A stretch of 64,000 nucleotides of DNA from assembly GCA_026545765.1 (NCBI GenBank), contig CM048842.1:45021431-45085430 (forward strand). Reading direction: 5' to 3'. The notes beneath the pieces were generated by a model. That model saw only the letters and a program-made list of their open reading frames with translations, had not been told where the DNA came from and ran no database searches. Below are positions 45,544 through 56,881 of this stretch, piece by piece (the stretch's first letter is position 1; each line of letters starts with the position of its first letter). The stretch is from Plantago major. Its lineage: Eukaryota; Streptophyta; Magnoliopsida; Lamiales; Plantaginaceae. The position numbers and the translations under genes are program-made.

Positions 45544-46854
45544 TCATTCTTCTTCCTCCAAGGCTCGAACCTGCAAATTTTCAGCCTCGCACAATAAGTT
45601 AACATAACTTGCGGAACCATCGACCCTAGGGCGATTGTATAGAGGTAACTCGTACGAAATCCCGAGCACCTCCATTGTGCACTTACGATCACGGACGTTC
45701 ACGGATATCCCAGCCGTGTATTGAAACGTCCTCCCTAGCAAGATCAACTCATGTTCGTCTTTGTCCAGGTTGTCGGAGTCCATAACCACAAAGTCGGTAC
45801 ATACATGGAACCCGATAATCCTCACATCGACGCCCCGAACCATGCCCTGCGGACTCTTAATGCTCCCGTCCGCCATAATCATGTTCCCTACGAGAGGCTT
45901 CATTCCTTCAAGTCCTAGCCTCTTGTACTAGCTAAGTGTCATCATGTTAACTCCATCCCCTGAGTCGAGCGTTCCAATCACACGGTTGGAGTTTCCTACA
46001 CCAACCTCGAGGTCCATAACCACCATTATAGGTTGTATATGCCCTTGTGACTGCAGGTCCATCTTGAAAACCAGATTAACCGAGTCATCCTCCTTCTGAT
46101 CAGCAAAGCTCAGCACTTCATCCTCGTCTATGATCTCGCCTTCCTCAAGCGACTCTAATGGTTCGTCCTTGGGAGCTAGAGGCAACTCCTCAGGATCCTC
46201 CTCCGACTTGTCACTGGATATGTAAATTGGGAGCTTTTCTTTGCCCCTTCGCATCCCCGGTTGGATATGTCGCATACCACACATCTTGCAACGTGGATGG
46301 AACCAGAGTTGTCCAGTTTTCACCTCGAAGTTCGGATTTCCTCCTACTCCTTCAACTACATCGATTGCCCGAGCCTTCTCAGTTGTACTTGTGAACTTTC
46401 CTTGTTCCCGTCTCTGTGATCTTCCTGCTAGCTCTCCGACCATGTTCTCAATCCTCCTCGTAGCATTTTCCAAGACTTCAAACCTCTTGTCAATCCGTTC
46501 CTGTACCTGGTTTGAGTGCTTGTAAAAATGGTCTGAATTCTCCATGATCATCTTGATCCTACCAGCAAGATCATCCTTGTTCGCTCCGCCCTGGCCAATC
46601 ACTTCTTGAGGCGCCTCCCTCGGTTGTGCAGGTGGCACATATAGTTCTCGTAGTTGTTGCTAGAATAGCTCAACAATCTACAGTCTCCATAATCCATCGG
46701 CTTCCAGTACTACACATATCCCGGGTGCCTCACTCCTTGTCTATTGACCCAATTTGCCTCCTCAACGAGGTTTGGGTTCATCTCCCTGGCTTGTTGTAAC
46801 CTGCACAAGTTAGCACCGTGCCCTATATTATAGCACACTCCACATACCTCACTT
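45544..46854 (-). pseudogene. Element B gag C-terminal and protease region
   Basis: The gag tail contains a zinc-knuckle-like CGVCYNIGHGANLC, followed by a charged linker with a coiled-coil-like stretch. The protease region has an active-site-like TLDSGDGVNMM, then GVDVRIIGFHVCTDFVVMDS, LILLGRTFQYTAGISVNVRD and a C-terminal KCTMEVLG. This follows Athila gag-protease order. The region is cut at its upstream end by element C. Confidence 0.75.
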
Positions 46855-48157
46855 TGTGCGATATAGCATGCTTTTAGACCCTTGTTTTTTTGCCATAAAA
46901 TCAATATTTGTATCGTTTTATGGTCAATTGTGCCAAATCGGGACAAGGAAGCGAATACGCCGGATTGACCGTTGCACGGAGTTCGAGGAGTCAAAACATG
47001 TCATGCGACCAACCGTTGCGAAGATAATTGAAGATGCAACAACTTTGTAGAAGACTACTTTTCGAGGAAACGAAGTTACGAAACCCGAAATTGAAGAACG
47101 AAGAAAACAGATTCGAAGCTGAAGAAGTTGAAGACTACGGTCCACAGGGGACCGCAAAAGGGGCCACTGCGGTCCACAGGCGACCGTAGTGGAGGTCCTG
47201 TTTTGGTTCTGGGCTATTCTACTGGCCTGTCAGGCTAGAGCCCGCCTTCCTAAACATTCCTTATTGAAGAATGGTGGTTTGAGCTCGAGATTTCACCTAT
47301 AAATAAGACCTCAGGGGTCTCATAATTCTACACAGCTCACAAAGCAGCTCTCCTGAGAGAGAACCAGTCATCGGAAAAGTGAAACCCCAAAACCGCTGGT
47401 CGTCAGGCACCGAGAAGGAGGAAACCCTAGAAGCAGCAACACGAAGACATCAGAGACTAAGCTTGTTCTTCCTTTCTTCTCTAGATTTCGATTTCTGTCT
47501 TAGATTACTATGAGTAGCTAACTTTCTTTTGTAAAGGCGAATCGCCGTAACTTTGCTTTTGCTACTTCTTTATATACTGTGATATATTAATGAATTAATT
47601 TTAAAATGTAATTCGTGCTTGTTCTTTATTCGTCTGACTCTTTATGTGGGAAAGCCTTACTAACTATGGCTTGGTAACGGATTATACTTTATCCTATGTG
47701 ATTTGTTTGAAAACGTGATGAGATAGTGTATTGAGTGACACAACACATTGTTGGTTTAGTAAGGGTGTCTGGATTAACTATGACTTGATCTTTTGGCATG
47801 TTTCTTTGCTACCTGTAGAAGGCAAGTACGTTGTTTGATTTTAAGTAGTTGGGAGTAGCATAGCAGATGGAGGTTGGGGAACCTTTACGCCTGTCCATTA
47901 TTGATTTACAACAAAGCAATTTAGGGTTTACTGCGTTTTAATTATTTTGTCTGAGATTAATCTGCTTACTTTTCTGCATTCAAATTCAAACGTTATTTGC
48001 TTGTTCCTATGCTAAGTGTCCGTGGAGAACGACATCCCGAGTCAACTTTCTGCTATAAACTGTGGATTTGAGGACTTCCGACTTATCAATTTAATCTTGA
48101 TTGTATTTAGGGATTACAGGTTCTACAATGGAAAACGAAATCTCTGAGTGCACATCA
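46855..48157 (+). repeat. Element C 5' LTR
   Basis: Inferred from position: it begins TGTGCGATATAGCATGC where the B gag reading ends, and ends GTGCACATCA just before the primer site. A TATA box (47298-47305) and poly-A-type T-rich parts lie inside. Paired GC-rich inverted segments at 47134-47195 (CTACGGTCC, CCACTGCGGTCC, GACCGTAGTGG) sit about 100 bp upstream of the TATA. The second LTR is not in the window, so the borders are unverified. Confidence 0.6.
47298..47305 (+). promoter_or_regulatory. TATA box of element C LTR
   Basis: TATAAATA in the context TTTCACCTATAAATAAGACC, the likely transcription start region of element C. Confidence 0.65.
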
Positions 48158-48160
48158 AAT

Positions 48161-48180
48161 TTTGACGCCGCTGCCGGGGA
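48161..48180 (+). other. Element C primer binding site
   Basis: TTTGACGCCGCTGCCGGGGA closely matches the tRNA-Asp-type primer sites of Athila elements (TGGCGCCGTTGCCGGGGA by recall) and that of element D. It marks the LTR end a few bases upstream. Confidence 0.8.
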
Positions 48181-48523
48181 CACTTGACCGCTCAAGCAAG
48201 TTTTGACCGTTAGAGATAAGTTGAAATCTTTCTTTCGCTTTTTAATTTACGCACTGTCTTTTAAATACGTATAGCATAAACCCAAAAAATATCGTAAAAC
48301 CTGTGGAATCGATTTCTACAGCAAAAAACCCAAAAATATTTTCTTTCCCATATTAGTTTGTTTTCTCATTAAAAAATTCAAAAACACGTAACTTTAAATT
48401 TCTGTTTATTATCTTTTTTAGTATTACATATCTGCAAAAGTTTGTCTGTTAGTCTTTATGTAAGGCAGGAGAAGTGCATGAACACCAGTTGTACCACTTA
48501 AAGACGATATAGATAAGCTTGAA

Positions 48524-49579
48524 ATGCGAACACAGCCTACTACCATCATGGAATCATCTAGTGACATGAGTGGAGAAGGAAACAACAACGACAATCCATC
48601 TGGGAATGTCGCAACTTCTGAACTTCAGCAACTGCTTAAGATGCGACTGGATAGCCAAGCTGAGAGGGAAGAGCTGGAACGGGAAAGGCTAAGGATAGCC
48701 GAGGAAAGATTAAGGTTAGATGAGAACCGAAGAAGGGATAACTACGCAAGGGTGGAACTAGTAGACGAAGACGACAGACCCATGCACGACTATGTTATGC
48801 CAAGGCTTACACCGCATGCCTCAAGCATCTATCTGTAAAGGATTGCGAGGGAGTATAATCTGAAGGGAACTCATCTGAACCAGCTACCACACTTCTACGG
48901 GAACCCAACTGAGGACCCGATGCACTTTTTGAGGGAGTTCTACGCAATAGTTGAAGGTATACCACTGAATGGGCTCACGGAATGTCAACTTAGAAGAAGG
49001 GTCTTCCCCAGCTGCCTTAAGGACAAGGCGAAGAACTGGCTTATCTCACTACAACCAGGCAATTTGACTACATGGGATGAGGTCTTCAACAAGTTCATGC
49101 TCAAATACTTCCCATTGAAGAAGACATCCGACCTGAAGAGCCAGATCCAAAACTTCAACCAATTTGACGGAGAAACCTTCCACGAAGCGTGGGAAAGATA
49201 CAAGGATCTACTTGACAGATGCCCTATGCATTCTTACGCGCTATTTGACAAGGTCAACAACTTCTATAAGGGAATTGACTTTATCATCCAAGCACTCATC
49301 GATGGAGCATGTCAAGGAAACCTGCTAGATGCACCCCTAAGAAGAAGGATTTGGGAAGTGTGTGAGAACCTCAGTGAGAACTCTATGCAGAAAGGATGAG
49401 GAAGAAGGGTGGTTACTAAGAAGGTCAGAGCAATCAAGGAAACTCCTTGGAAACATATCAGTAGAAGGATTGAAGCTATAGAGATAAGGATGGGAAAGAA
49501 GGATTCTGTGGATGTAGAACCGGAAGAACCAACACCACTGGAAGAGGCACACTACGTGCAAGAATCAAGGAAATGGAGG
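48524..49579 (+). pseudogene. Element C gag region (N-terminal and core)
   Basis: The first part (MRTQPTTIMESSSDMSGEGN) has a strong coiled coil (EREELERERLRIAEERLRLD). The core shows the Retrotrans_gag fold of Athila: FLREFYAIVEGIPLNGLTEC, RVFPSCLKDKAKNWLISLQP, TTWDEVFNKFMLKYFPLKKT, FNQFDGETFHEAWERYKDLL, CPMHSY. It is cut at 49580 by element D. Broken. Confidence 0.82.
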
Positions 49580-50784
49580 TGATGAGCTCAAATTATACTC
49601 TAAAAATCAATTAGAGAATAAGTTGTAGTTGTAGACTAAAGCCTAACTCGTGATCGTTCTCTAGGGAATTAATCAGGCTATGTAGCAGTGAGAGTAAACA
49701 GATACTTGCGAGTAACAATCTGAATGTTGGGTTTTTTATACTTCTAACTAGATTGACTAAAGCTAAAATTACGATTAACAATGAGAGAAAGATGAATACA
49801 GTAGCAAGATCCAATTATGCTAATTCGAACTAGGGATAACACTCATATTTGTCACACGGTCGTTGTACATCAAATCAATCAATTCGATTCAACCAATTGT
49901 TCTTAGAAAATATTATACTGGAGAAATCGTGAGTCGTCAATTCACGATCCTTAAACATGAATAATTTGGAGAATTTAATACGAACTTATCGAATTGAAGG
50001 TTTTTACGAAGATTTAATACGAGACTAACCTATATGAGTGCTTTGATAAACCCTAGAACGAATATGCATAATCTTCACATACTACTGTATTCAAAGGTGT
50101 TTAGCTACTCATAATTGATAATTGCATGCAAAGATTCATGGTAATAATCATATGAAACATAGATGAGAAACTCGCATGCAATAACATACAATTCAATCGA
50201 TAAGATAAAGAATGAATTGCAAAGAAGAAAGCAATGGAGAGTTCAATACCAATAATCTTGATTTGATGAACAAAATCAATGAATAACCAAGCTCCAAAGA
50301 TGTCTCAATGTCAAGGTATGGCTCTTGGAGCTTTTTTCAAAACTAAGTTAAAAGAAGTATGAAAGAATAGGAATAAAAAATCTAATCTAATAAGGAAATT
50401 AAAATTAATTCTGCGTCGCATCATGGAAGAAATAGCTACTTCAATGAGCCTTCTATAATATCAGTATATCCATTTCGTAAATATCGCATGGTGGACCGAT
50501 TCTTCGTGGCGAAGCTTCAATCTTCAAGCGAAGCATCACTGCATGGCGAAACCATGCTGAAGCCAATGCTAAGTAAAATCTCACCGCGGCGGACTGATTT
50601 CCTCACCGCGGCGAGCCATGCTAACCAACTTGTCTTCGAACGGCTCAAAAGACACAGATTTCTACAAAACACAAACAAAACACCAAAGCGTAAAAACGAA
50701 CTAAAAATACTACAAAACTAAAGACAAAGACTCACAAAGATCGCTAAAAAAGACCAAATGAGACGTTAGAATATTGTCTCATCA
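49580..50784 (-). repeat. Element D 3' LTR (left copy)
   Basis: 1205 bp, starting TGATGAGCTCAAATTATACT and ending ATTGTCTCATCA. Just inside, the minus strand has GGTTTGGGGATTT, the expected polypurine tract (50785-50798). Partner is 56882-58100. Confidence 0.92.
50580..50615. promoter_or_regulatory. Palindrome pair in the left element D LTR
   Basis: CTCACCGCGGCGGA (50580-50593) and CTCACCGCGGCGAG (50602-50615) start 22 bp apart. They are in the presumed U3, about 170-205 bp from the LTR start on the element's strand. Confidence 0.6.
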
Positions 50785-52233
50785 AAATCCCCAAACCGAA
50801 CCTTTGCTCGTCCCCGAGCAAACACACAACCTAAACACACTAGACTCTAAACCATGTAGACAAACAAAGAGTCAAATTCCCAAGCGACCGAATCTACCAT
50901 TGAAAACATTAAATTCACAAGATGCAAAAATTTTGTTCTCAACCTAACCTTGGCAGAAATAGTAGGCAGGTAATCAGACACGATCGTTTCTCAAGTAAAT
51001 AACAATTAAGCCTAACCCAATAGTCCCTCACAGGTGTATAAAGTGTATCACTCACTCTCATGGAAGTATCCATATAGGGTATAGCTCAAAAACGTAAACT
51101 GGGAAGATGACTTTCGTCACAAGATACCTCAAATATCTTATGCTATTGTACTCGTCTCATTGAGTCGAAAGGGACTTTGGCACATGATGTATTCCTCCAA
51201 AAAATTCGAACAATTGAAACTGCTCCCTTCATCCATTTCAAAACAACATCAAATCTTATAATGCTTCACTGAATTCAGTGCGTGGCCACCTGGGCTCTTT
51301 TAATCTCAATTTTTTGCAGGTGTCTGTTTTACCGAAAGTTCGCACTTTTGTGCGTGTCAGTTTGGTATACGTGCCATCAACCCTCACGGACATATAGCTT
51401 TTAAAGGCCACGCTGGTATATAGGTAGTATTTGAAACATGTCTAACACGACTAACGGTGATCAATAAAGACCATAGATCCACCCTGAGATTCAAATATCA
51501 TAAGTTAAGGGAACAGTAGACAGATTTCCGCAGCACAATTATAACAGCTCAAAATATCATAGTGAGCAATCCTCTCCCCAAACCAGTTTGACAGAACGGG
51601 GAAAAATAAAATCCGCAAAGTAAAGCATGCCGTTCGTCATCCCCAACGAAACTAAGTACACATAAGTATGAAAAGGCGCAAGTAATACATAAAAAACTTG
51701 CACATCCCAGGAGATCACACAATAACAGGTGCCGGTACAATATTTTTTCTTCGGCTAGGCTCCTCACAGGCTTTTGGACTACAGGGCTAACCAGACTTGC
51801 TATTTACTAGAGAAACGACTTTGCAGGATTAAAAGCCTACTACCCTACTTCTAGTTAGAGATTAAACAAAACGTAAGCAGCAAGAGAATTTACCATTCGC
51901 AATAGACATTCGACTTGGTAATTGACTCAGACTCACCACAAGAGAAAATAAAAGTACTAACATCTATACTGGACTCAACTGGAAAGGAGATATATAACTA
52001 ACACATAAAGGTGGCTAACCTACCACCACGGTCACATAAAAAAATAAAAAATAAAAAACAGAGTATGAAATAGAGTACAAAATGTCAAAAATAGAGTACA
52101 AAACGAGACAACTTTAGCTAAGGATACAGTCAACCACCTCCCCAAACCTAAACAAGTGCTAGTCCCTAGCAATGAATAGTGTAAGAATGACTGTATAGAA
52201 TGACCAACCATAGTGTTGTCTCAGCAGGGGTGA

Positions 52234-52349
52234 TCAGGCGGATCCAGAAGGGCCACCACCGAAGTGCTGCTCCCAGAAATCCTGTTGCGCCTTCCATAGT
52301 GCCTCCTGCCTCTCCAAGCGCTCAAGCTCCCGCTGCTCCGTAGCCTCAG

Positions 52350-52387
<38 letters not shown>

Positions 52388-53396
52388 CTCCTTTCGCCGG
52401 TAGTGATCCTCAATGCGGGAGTACTGGTCCTCGATCCGGGCATATTGTGTTCCTGCCCACTCCTGAAACTGTGCCTGCATCTGGTCGAAGTAGTGCTGAA
52501 AGTCAGAAGGACCAGGTGGATATGGAGTGGGCTGCTCTGCAGTATCATCGGCGCCCCTGATAGGGGTGGGATGCGGCCGAGGATGACTCTGGCGCTAGCT
52601 GATTTCAGAGCTCCTTTGGGTTTCTCGGAGCCCTGAATACCGGGAACATTGAAGGACCGGCAGATGTTGGTAATAAGGCATGGAAAACCGAGGAGACTTC
52701 CTTTAGCCTTCCAGGACTCAGCCTTCGCCATAATGATGTCTGGGGCGTCAACAAATTCCCCTTCCATGATTGCTCGAATGAGGCGGGCTGTGGGAGGGGT
52801 AAGGGTGGTAAAATGTGAGTTGGGGGTCAGATTATACTGTACGAGATGTTGGAAGTGGGTGGCTATGGTGGTTTTGGTCCTGTGGTCCTCCAGATCGGTA
52901 CCAGGTAGAAGGACGAACTCGGCTAAGTCCCTATCAAACTGCCGGTTGTGAAAGTTTTCGCCCGATGGTTCTGGTCGTCTTCGTCTTTGGAACACCTAGG
53001 CAGGAATTCTTGGATACTCCCAGGTGAGAACTGGACCCTGACGCCACGAACTGTCATCACCCCATCAGCCAAGTCGTGAGCGATGTAGAACTCGAACCGA
53101 CTTGGTCATAGGCAACTATTGTGCGAATAGCGTGCCCACTAAATGTCGATCCTGGCCCAGACTCTGGCATAGACGACATCCTCCAGCTCCTCAAGAGCCA
53201 ATTCCCGCTCTGGCCATGCCTTCCTGGGCTCTATAAAGTTCGCTTCCATAAAAGCCCTCGCCTCCGCGGACAGATGGGAGAACTCATCGACTGGACCGCT
53301 TTGACCTGCCGCGCTACTGGATTCGCCTCTATGGCGTTTACTTCCTGTGGCTCTGCGAGACATAGTGCCTGCGAGAAAGGTGTTAGTGTAGAACAA
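52234..53396 (-). pseudogene. Element D ORF2, plant-transposon-protein type
   Basis: The upstream stretch starts MSRRATGSKRHRGESSSAAG and includes DEFSHLSAEARAFMEANFIE and an acidic helix. The downstream stretch (52234-52995) has FQHLVQYNLTPNSHFTTLTP, PTARLIRAIMEGEFVDAPDI and KAKGSLLGFPCLITNICRSF, then a tail with an RERERERE run coded by a CT microsatellite at about 52354-52385. Related to ORF2 of element B; I recall the 'Putative plant transposon protein' domain. In Athila elements a gene sits at this downstream place, sometimes called env-like. The function is unknown. Broken. Confidence 0.7.
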
Positions 53397-54006
53397 TGGG
53401 GGTAGAAAACTACCTCCCTAAACCTATTCATGATCAAAGAGCCAGAAGCATAAAAGAGCAAGGAACAGGGGATAACGCAAAATTCCCCAAACCAACTCAA
53501 GATTCAATATCATGGCCAATGCAAGATCCACATCAGTTCACAAGCATAGGAGCATCGATAATCATAGCAAAAGAGAGACAAGATGGCAGGAATTGTCAAA
53601 AACGGGCAAGCCATGCACAAAATTGGAAGACACAAGAAAATTCCAAAATCAACGAGTACGGAATCCATGCATCAATCAAAATCGAACTACTACACCCAAG
53701 CAATTACAACTAACGACGATCAACCAAATAATTCAAGTAGACTCGAAAAAATTAGGAAGAAAGAAGTTCAAGCCAATTTACCTTGTGAATCCGAAGAGTT
53801 GGATGGATAAAGCACAAAAACAGAGCAAGAATCGAAGAGAGGGGGAAAAACCCGTTAGATTGCAACAAGAATGGGGGAATTTGGTGAAGAATTGAGGGAG
53901 AACGTGAAATTGGAGTGAAGAGGAAGTTGGACGGTAATGAGAATGGGGGAAGTGGGTTGGTGAGGAAGAAGAAGAAGAGGAGAAAAAAATTTAAAATTTA
54001 ACCTTG

Positions 54007-54041
54007 CTCGCCGCGGCGAGTTTTTACGAAACAACAGACTA

Positions 54042-54079
<38 letters not shown>

Positions 54080-54257
54080 TCGCAGCAGCGAAGAGAAGTC
54101 TCGCCGCGGCAAAAATTTACAAAACAAAAACTAGGGAAGAGAAGAGACACTCGCCGCGGTGAAGCAAAAGGCTCGCCGCGGCAAAAATTTACGAATGCAC
54201 AAAAAGGAGCAGTGAGACCACCTCGCCGCGGCGAGCAAGATGTTCCGCCGTGGCGAG
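54007..54257. promoter_or_regulatory. Cluster of palindrome boxes in the element D ORF2 leader
   Basis: Boxes lie at 54007-54020 (perfect CTCGCCGCGGCGAG), 54079-54092 and 54100-54113, 54150-54163 and 54172-54185, and 54222-54235 (perfect) with 54244-54257. The three pairs have start spacings of 21, 22 and 22 bp. A T-run of about 35 bases (54045-54078) interrupts the cluster. On the element's strand the cluster lies between ORF2 (upstream end 53396) and protease, which starts at 55103 and ends at 54543. Confidence 0.65.
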
Positions 54258-54542
54258 AGCAAAGTTTTTCAAATTTTTTTTTCTTGCACTGTTCAACCTC
54301 GCGTCGCAAGATCGAAGCTCCAAGCCTCAGCTAGAGTTTACAAGTTTCCTCGTAAGAGTGCAAATGTCCCACTTTCCAGAGACACAGTTAAACTAAAAAC
54401 AAGCAAACACATAGACAAATAGTCTAACAATATGAAATAACAAGCAAGTGTACGTAATGAAAAATCAGTCTAAATGAATGAAAAAACAAAAAAAAGGGGG
54501 CTTTTGTTTATAGTCGTTAGCTCGACTTCTTCCATGCTGGAG

Positions 54543-55103
54543 CTAATTTAGTTTGAGGTTACCAGCCTCCTCTGTCCCCATGGTCACTCGTGAGCGAGAG
54601 TAGGTGTAGAGTGGACCGGTGTGTGGTGCAATGTAATTCCTGGTGTCAACCTGTGCGGGAGAATATGATGTGGTGACAGCTTGTAACTCGCGTTTCTCAC
54701 CGCAAACCTGGATAGTACATGTACGGCCATAAAGATCGACTATCATGCGAGTAGCCTTGATGAATGGGCGCCCAAGAAGCAGCATGTCCTTGTCCATCTC
54801 TTTGATCTTCACCTGCGGTGACTCAACAACCACAAAATCAGTCATAAACACATCTCCTCCAACGGTTACTGGGACATCTTCAACAACTCCCATGCATTTG
54901 CTCCGGGTACCATTAGCCATGGTCACAAAGCATCTTCTCAATTCTAGACCCTTCAGGTTGAGTTCCTCATAAGTCTCGAATGTCATCAAGTTAACTGCAG
55001 CTCCAGTATCAATAATACCTGTAACCTCAGAAGAACTGCCTATCCCGACAACCAAATCGAAACCGTTTGCATCACTAATGCTCTTCTCTTCTTTCTGGAT
55101 CAT
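54543..55103 (-). CDS. Element D aspartic protease region
   Basis: A 186-codon open stretch. The active site is GIIDTGAAVNLMTFETYEEL. Next come CFVTMANGTRSKCMGVVEDV, TDFVVVESPQVKIKEMD and the hydrophobic-Gly motif MLLLGRPFIKATRMIVDLYG. It is a retropepsin of the Athila kind. It is followed directly by noncoding leader instead of reverse transcriptase. Confidence 0.85.
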   Translation of the reverse strand: MIQKEEKSISDANGFDLVVGIGSSSEVTGIIDTGAAVNLMTFETYEELNLKGLELRRCFVTMANGTRSKCMGVVEDVPVTVGGDVFMTDFVVVESPQVKIKEMDKDMLLLGRPFIKATRMIVDLYGRTCTIQVCGEKRELQAVTTSYSPAQVDTRNYIAPHTGPLYTYSRSRVTMGTEEAGNLKLN

Positions 55104-55222
55104 CTAAGTTGGTCCTGTATTCGCCTTCTCTTCTGGAATCGCGGGACTAGATGTTATCACCCTTCTTGCTTCCTGTGCCGGTGCTACCTCAACTTGGGGA
55201 CCACCTTATCATGGTTACAAGT

Positions 55223-56729
55223 TCAAGTCGTAATAACAGTCTTAATCACTCCTGGATTGTCAAAAACTACCTCCACAACAAGTATCCTGTTATTCTCGAC
55301 AGTCACGGGGAGTTTACCCTTCTCTCTTTGTTGGAAGGCGCCTACTAAGTCCCCAAGAGTCTTCTCCAACCTCTTTTGCGATTGCTCAATGTTTTCAAAC
55401 CTCTGGTCATTCTTGGCTTGATTCCGATGTGCTTCTACCCAGAACCTCTTTGATCTCTCCATGTGATCTCTAATCTCCTGATCGGCGTTTCGCGGTGCAC
55501 TAGTAAGGAGTGAACTGGCTATTGTGTTGTTGAAACGAACTGTCGAAATTGAGCTTGCTTGCTGGAACTCTTGTGCGGAACTCATTGTGGTGCATTCTCA
55601 TAGAAGTTACCTCCATAGGATAAATTGGAACGATCGGGGTTGAAAGGTTGCACCTTAGTGGCGCCAGATTCATTCCGAATTTGGTCACAACCACCACGCC
55701 TGCTCAAAGACTCAAATGATCTCCGGAGTCGGGTTCTCCCCCATAGTCTCAGGAAGTCTACACATACTAGCCCATGCCCGAAATTACTACATAGATTACA
55801 CCTCTCATTAACCGGAGCCACCGGTGCAGGGATAGTGCCAAGCATCCTTATCACCTTAATCTGTTCGGCCAATTCAATAGTACTGGGGCCAGGTGTTTGC
55901 TCCACGGCTTTAACTTCAGCTCTCCTTGGTCGGCCTCCAGTTCCCTTAAGCTGGGAGATGGCAGCAAGCTTCTCAAAAGCCGCATTCAATGTAGCCGGAG
56001 ATGCCGTAACGATAGAGCCATCCACGGTCATATCCACCATGTTCAGTGCTTCCCAACCGAGTCCCTCGTAGAACTTGCAGCATAAATCCATCTCACTCAA
56101 CCTATGGTGAGGGCATTGAGAGAGAAAGTTCAGGAATCGCTCCCTGGCCTCGTAAAAACTCTCATCATTCATCTGCATGAACTTCTCAATCTGAACCCGA
56201 AGCTGCCTAGTTTTCTCCGCCGGATAGAACTTGTTCATAAAGGACCTGTATAGATCATCCCAAGTAGCCAGAGAGCCTTCAGGTTGATTCAACAGCCAGC
56301 TCTTTGCTTTATCCTGCATACACATGGGAAAGACCTTCTTCCTGATTTCCTCATCAGAAACCGTTATTGAGCCCACAGTAACGGAATCCTAGCAATCAGC
56401 CCCTCGAACTCTTTGAGAAACCGGATAACATCCTCATTAGCCATCCCATAATACTTAGGCATGTCATGGAAGCGATGAGACTTGATTTCCATGTTCCTAG
56501 CCTCGTTAGAGAGCACAACAGCTGATCCCCCAACCTTAATTTCACCGGGCTGCATATAGTTCCCATAAGTAATCACGGGGGTCTCAACAGCACCATTGAC
56601 TCTGGGAGTATTTTCGTTAGCGTCACCCATTTCAACAATGTTAAGTTCGTCTTGAAGTCGATGGTAGTGTCTATCGATCTCAGGTACTAGAGGTTGCAAA
56701 GGTGTTCCTTGCGATCTTGTACCGGGCAT
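55223..56729 (-). pseudogene. Element D gag region
   Basis: Starts MPGTRSQGTPLQPLVPEIDR. The core contains FHDMPKYYGMANEDVIRFLK, EFEGLIARIP, KKVFPMCMQDKAKSWLLNQP, GSLATWDDLYRSFMNKFYPA, FLNFLSQCPHHRLSEMDLCC and KFYEGLGWEALNMVDMTVDG, the Athila Retrotrans_gag pattern. A knuckle-like CNLCSNFGHG lies downstream, followed by a charged coiled region. Open in a few overlapping pieces. Confidence 0.85.
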
Positions 56730-56860
56730 AAACCTGCAAAGGTTCTTCTACAAAATCAAAAACCTCGAAAAATCTTACTTTCTGTTAGTGTAGAAATCGC
56801 AGGTAAGTAAAACAAAAACAAGTAAAATATTACACCCACACGCTACAGTAGGAATTAATT

Positions 56861-56880
56861 CCCCGCCAGCGGCGCCAAAT
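56861..56880 (-). other. Element D primer binding site
   Basis: On minus, ATTTGGCGCCGCTGGCGGGG lies directly inside the right LTR. It is similar to the element C site and to the Athila tRNA-Asp-type site. It fixes the right LTR as the 5' LTR. Confidence 0.8.
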
Positions 56881-56881
56881 T

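Larger units (their letters stand above)
39166..46854 (-). mobile_element. Athila-type Ty3/gypsy element B, visible part
   Basis: On the minus strand the visible parts are gag with a knuckle (46854 to about 45928), protease (to 45544), a leader with palindromes, ORF2 (44640-43582), a long conserved noncoding part, and the 3' LTR (39166-41681). The LTR end ACGACTCATCA and the adjacent CTCCTCAAACCGAGCCTTTG match element D at the same place. No reverse transcriptase or integrase lies between protease and ORF2. The left LTR start is truncated beside a LINE tail. The other side is interrupted at about 46855 by element C, so the 5' LTR lies outside the window. Broken, older than C and D. Confidence 0.75.

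Noticed and set aside
53396-53895. Plus-strand frames of 105-127 codons in element D
   Set aside because: AT-rich, Lys/Asn/Gln-rich chance frames in the noncoding leader upstream of ORF2 on the opposite strand.
54045-54078. Long T-run as a LINE or SINE poly-A tail in element D
   Set aside because: No recognisable retroposon body or target duplication beside it; it looks like an expanded homopolymer within the leader.
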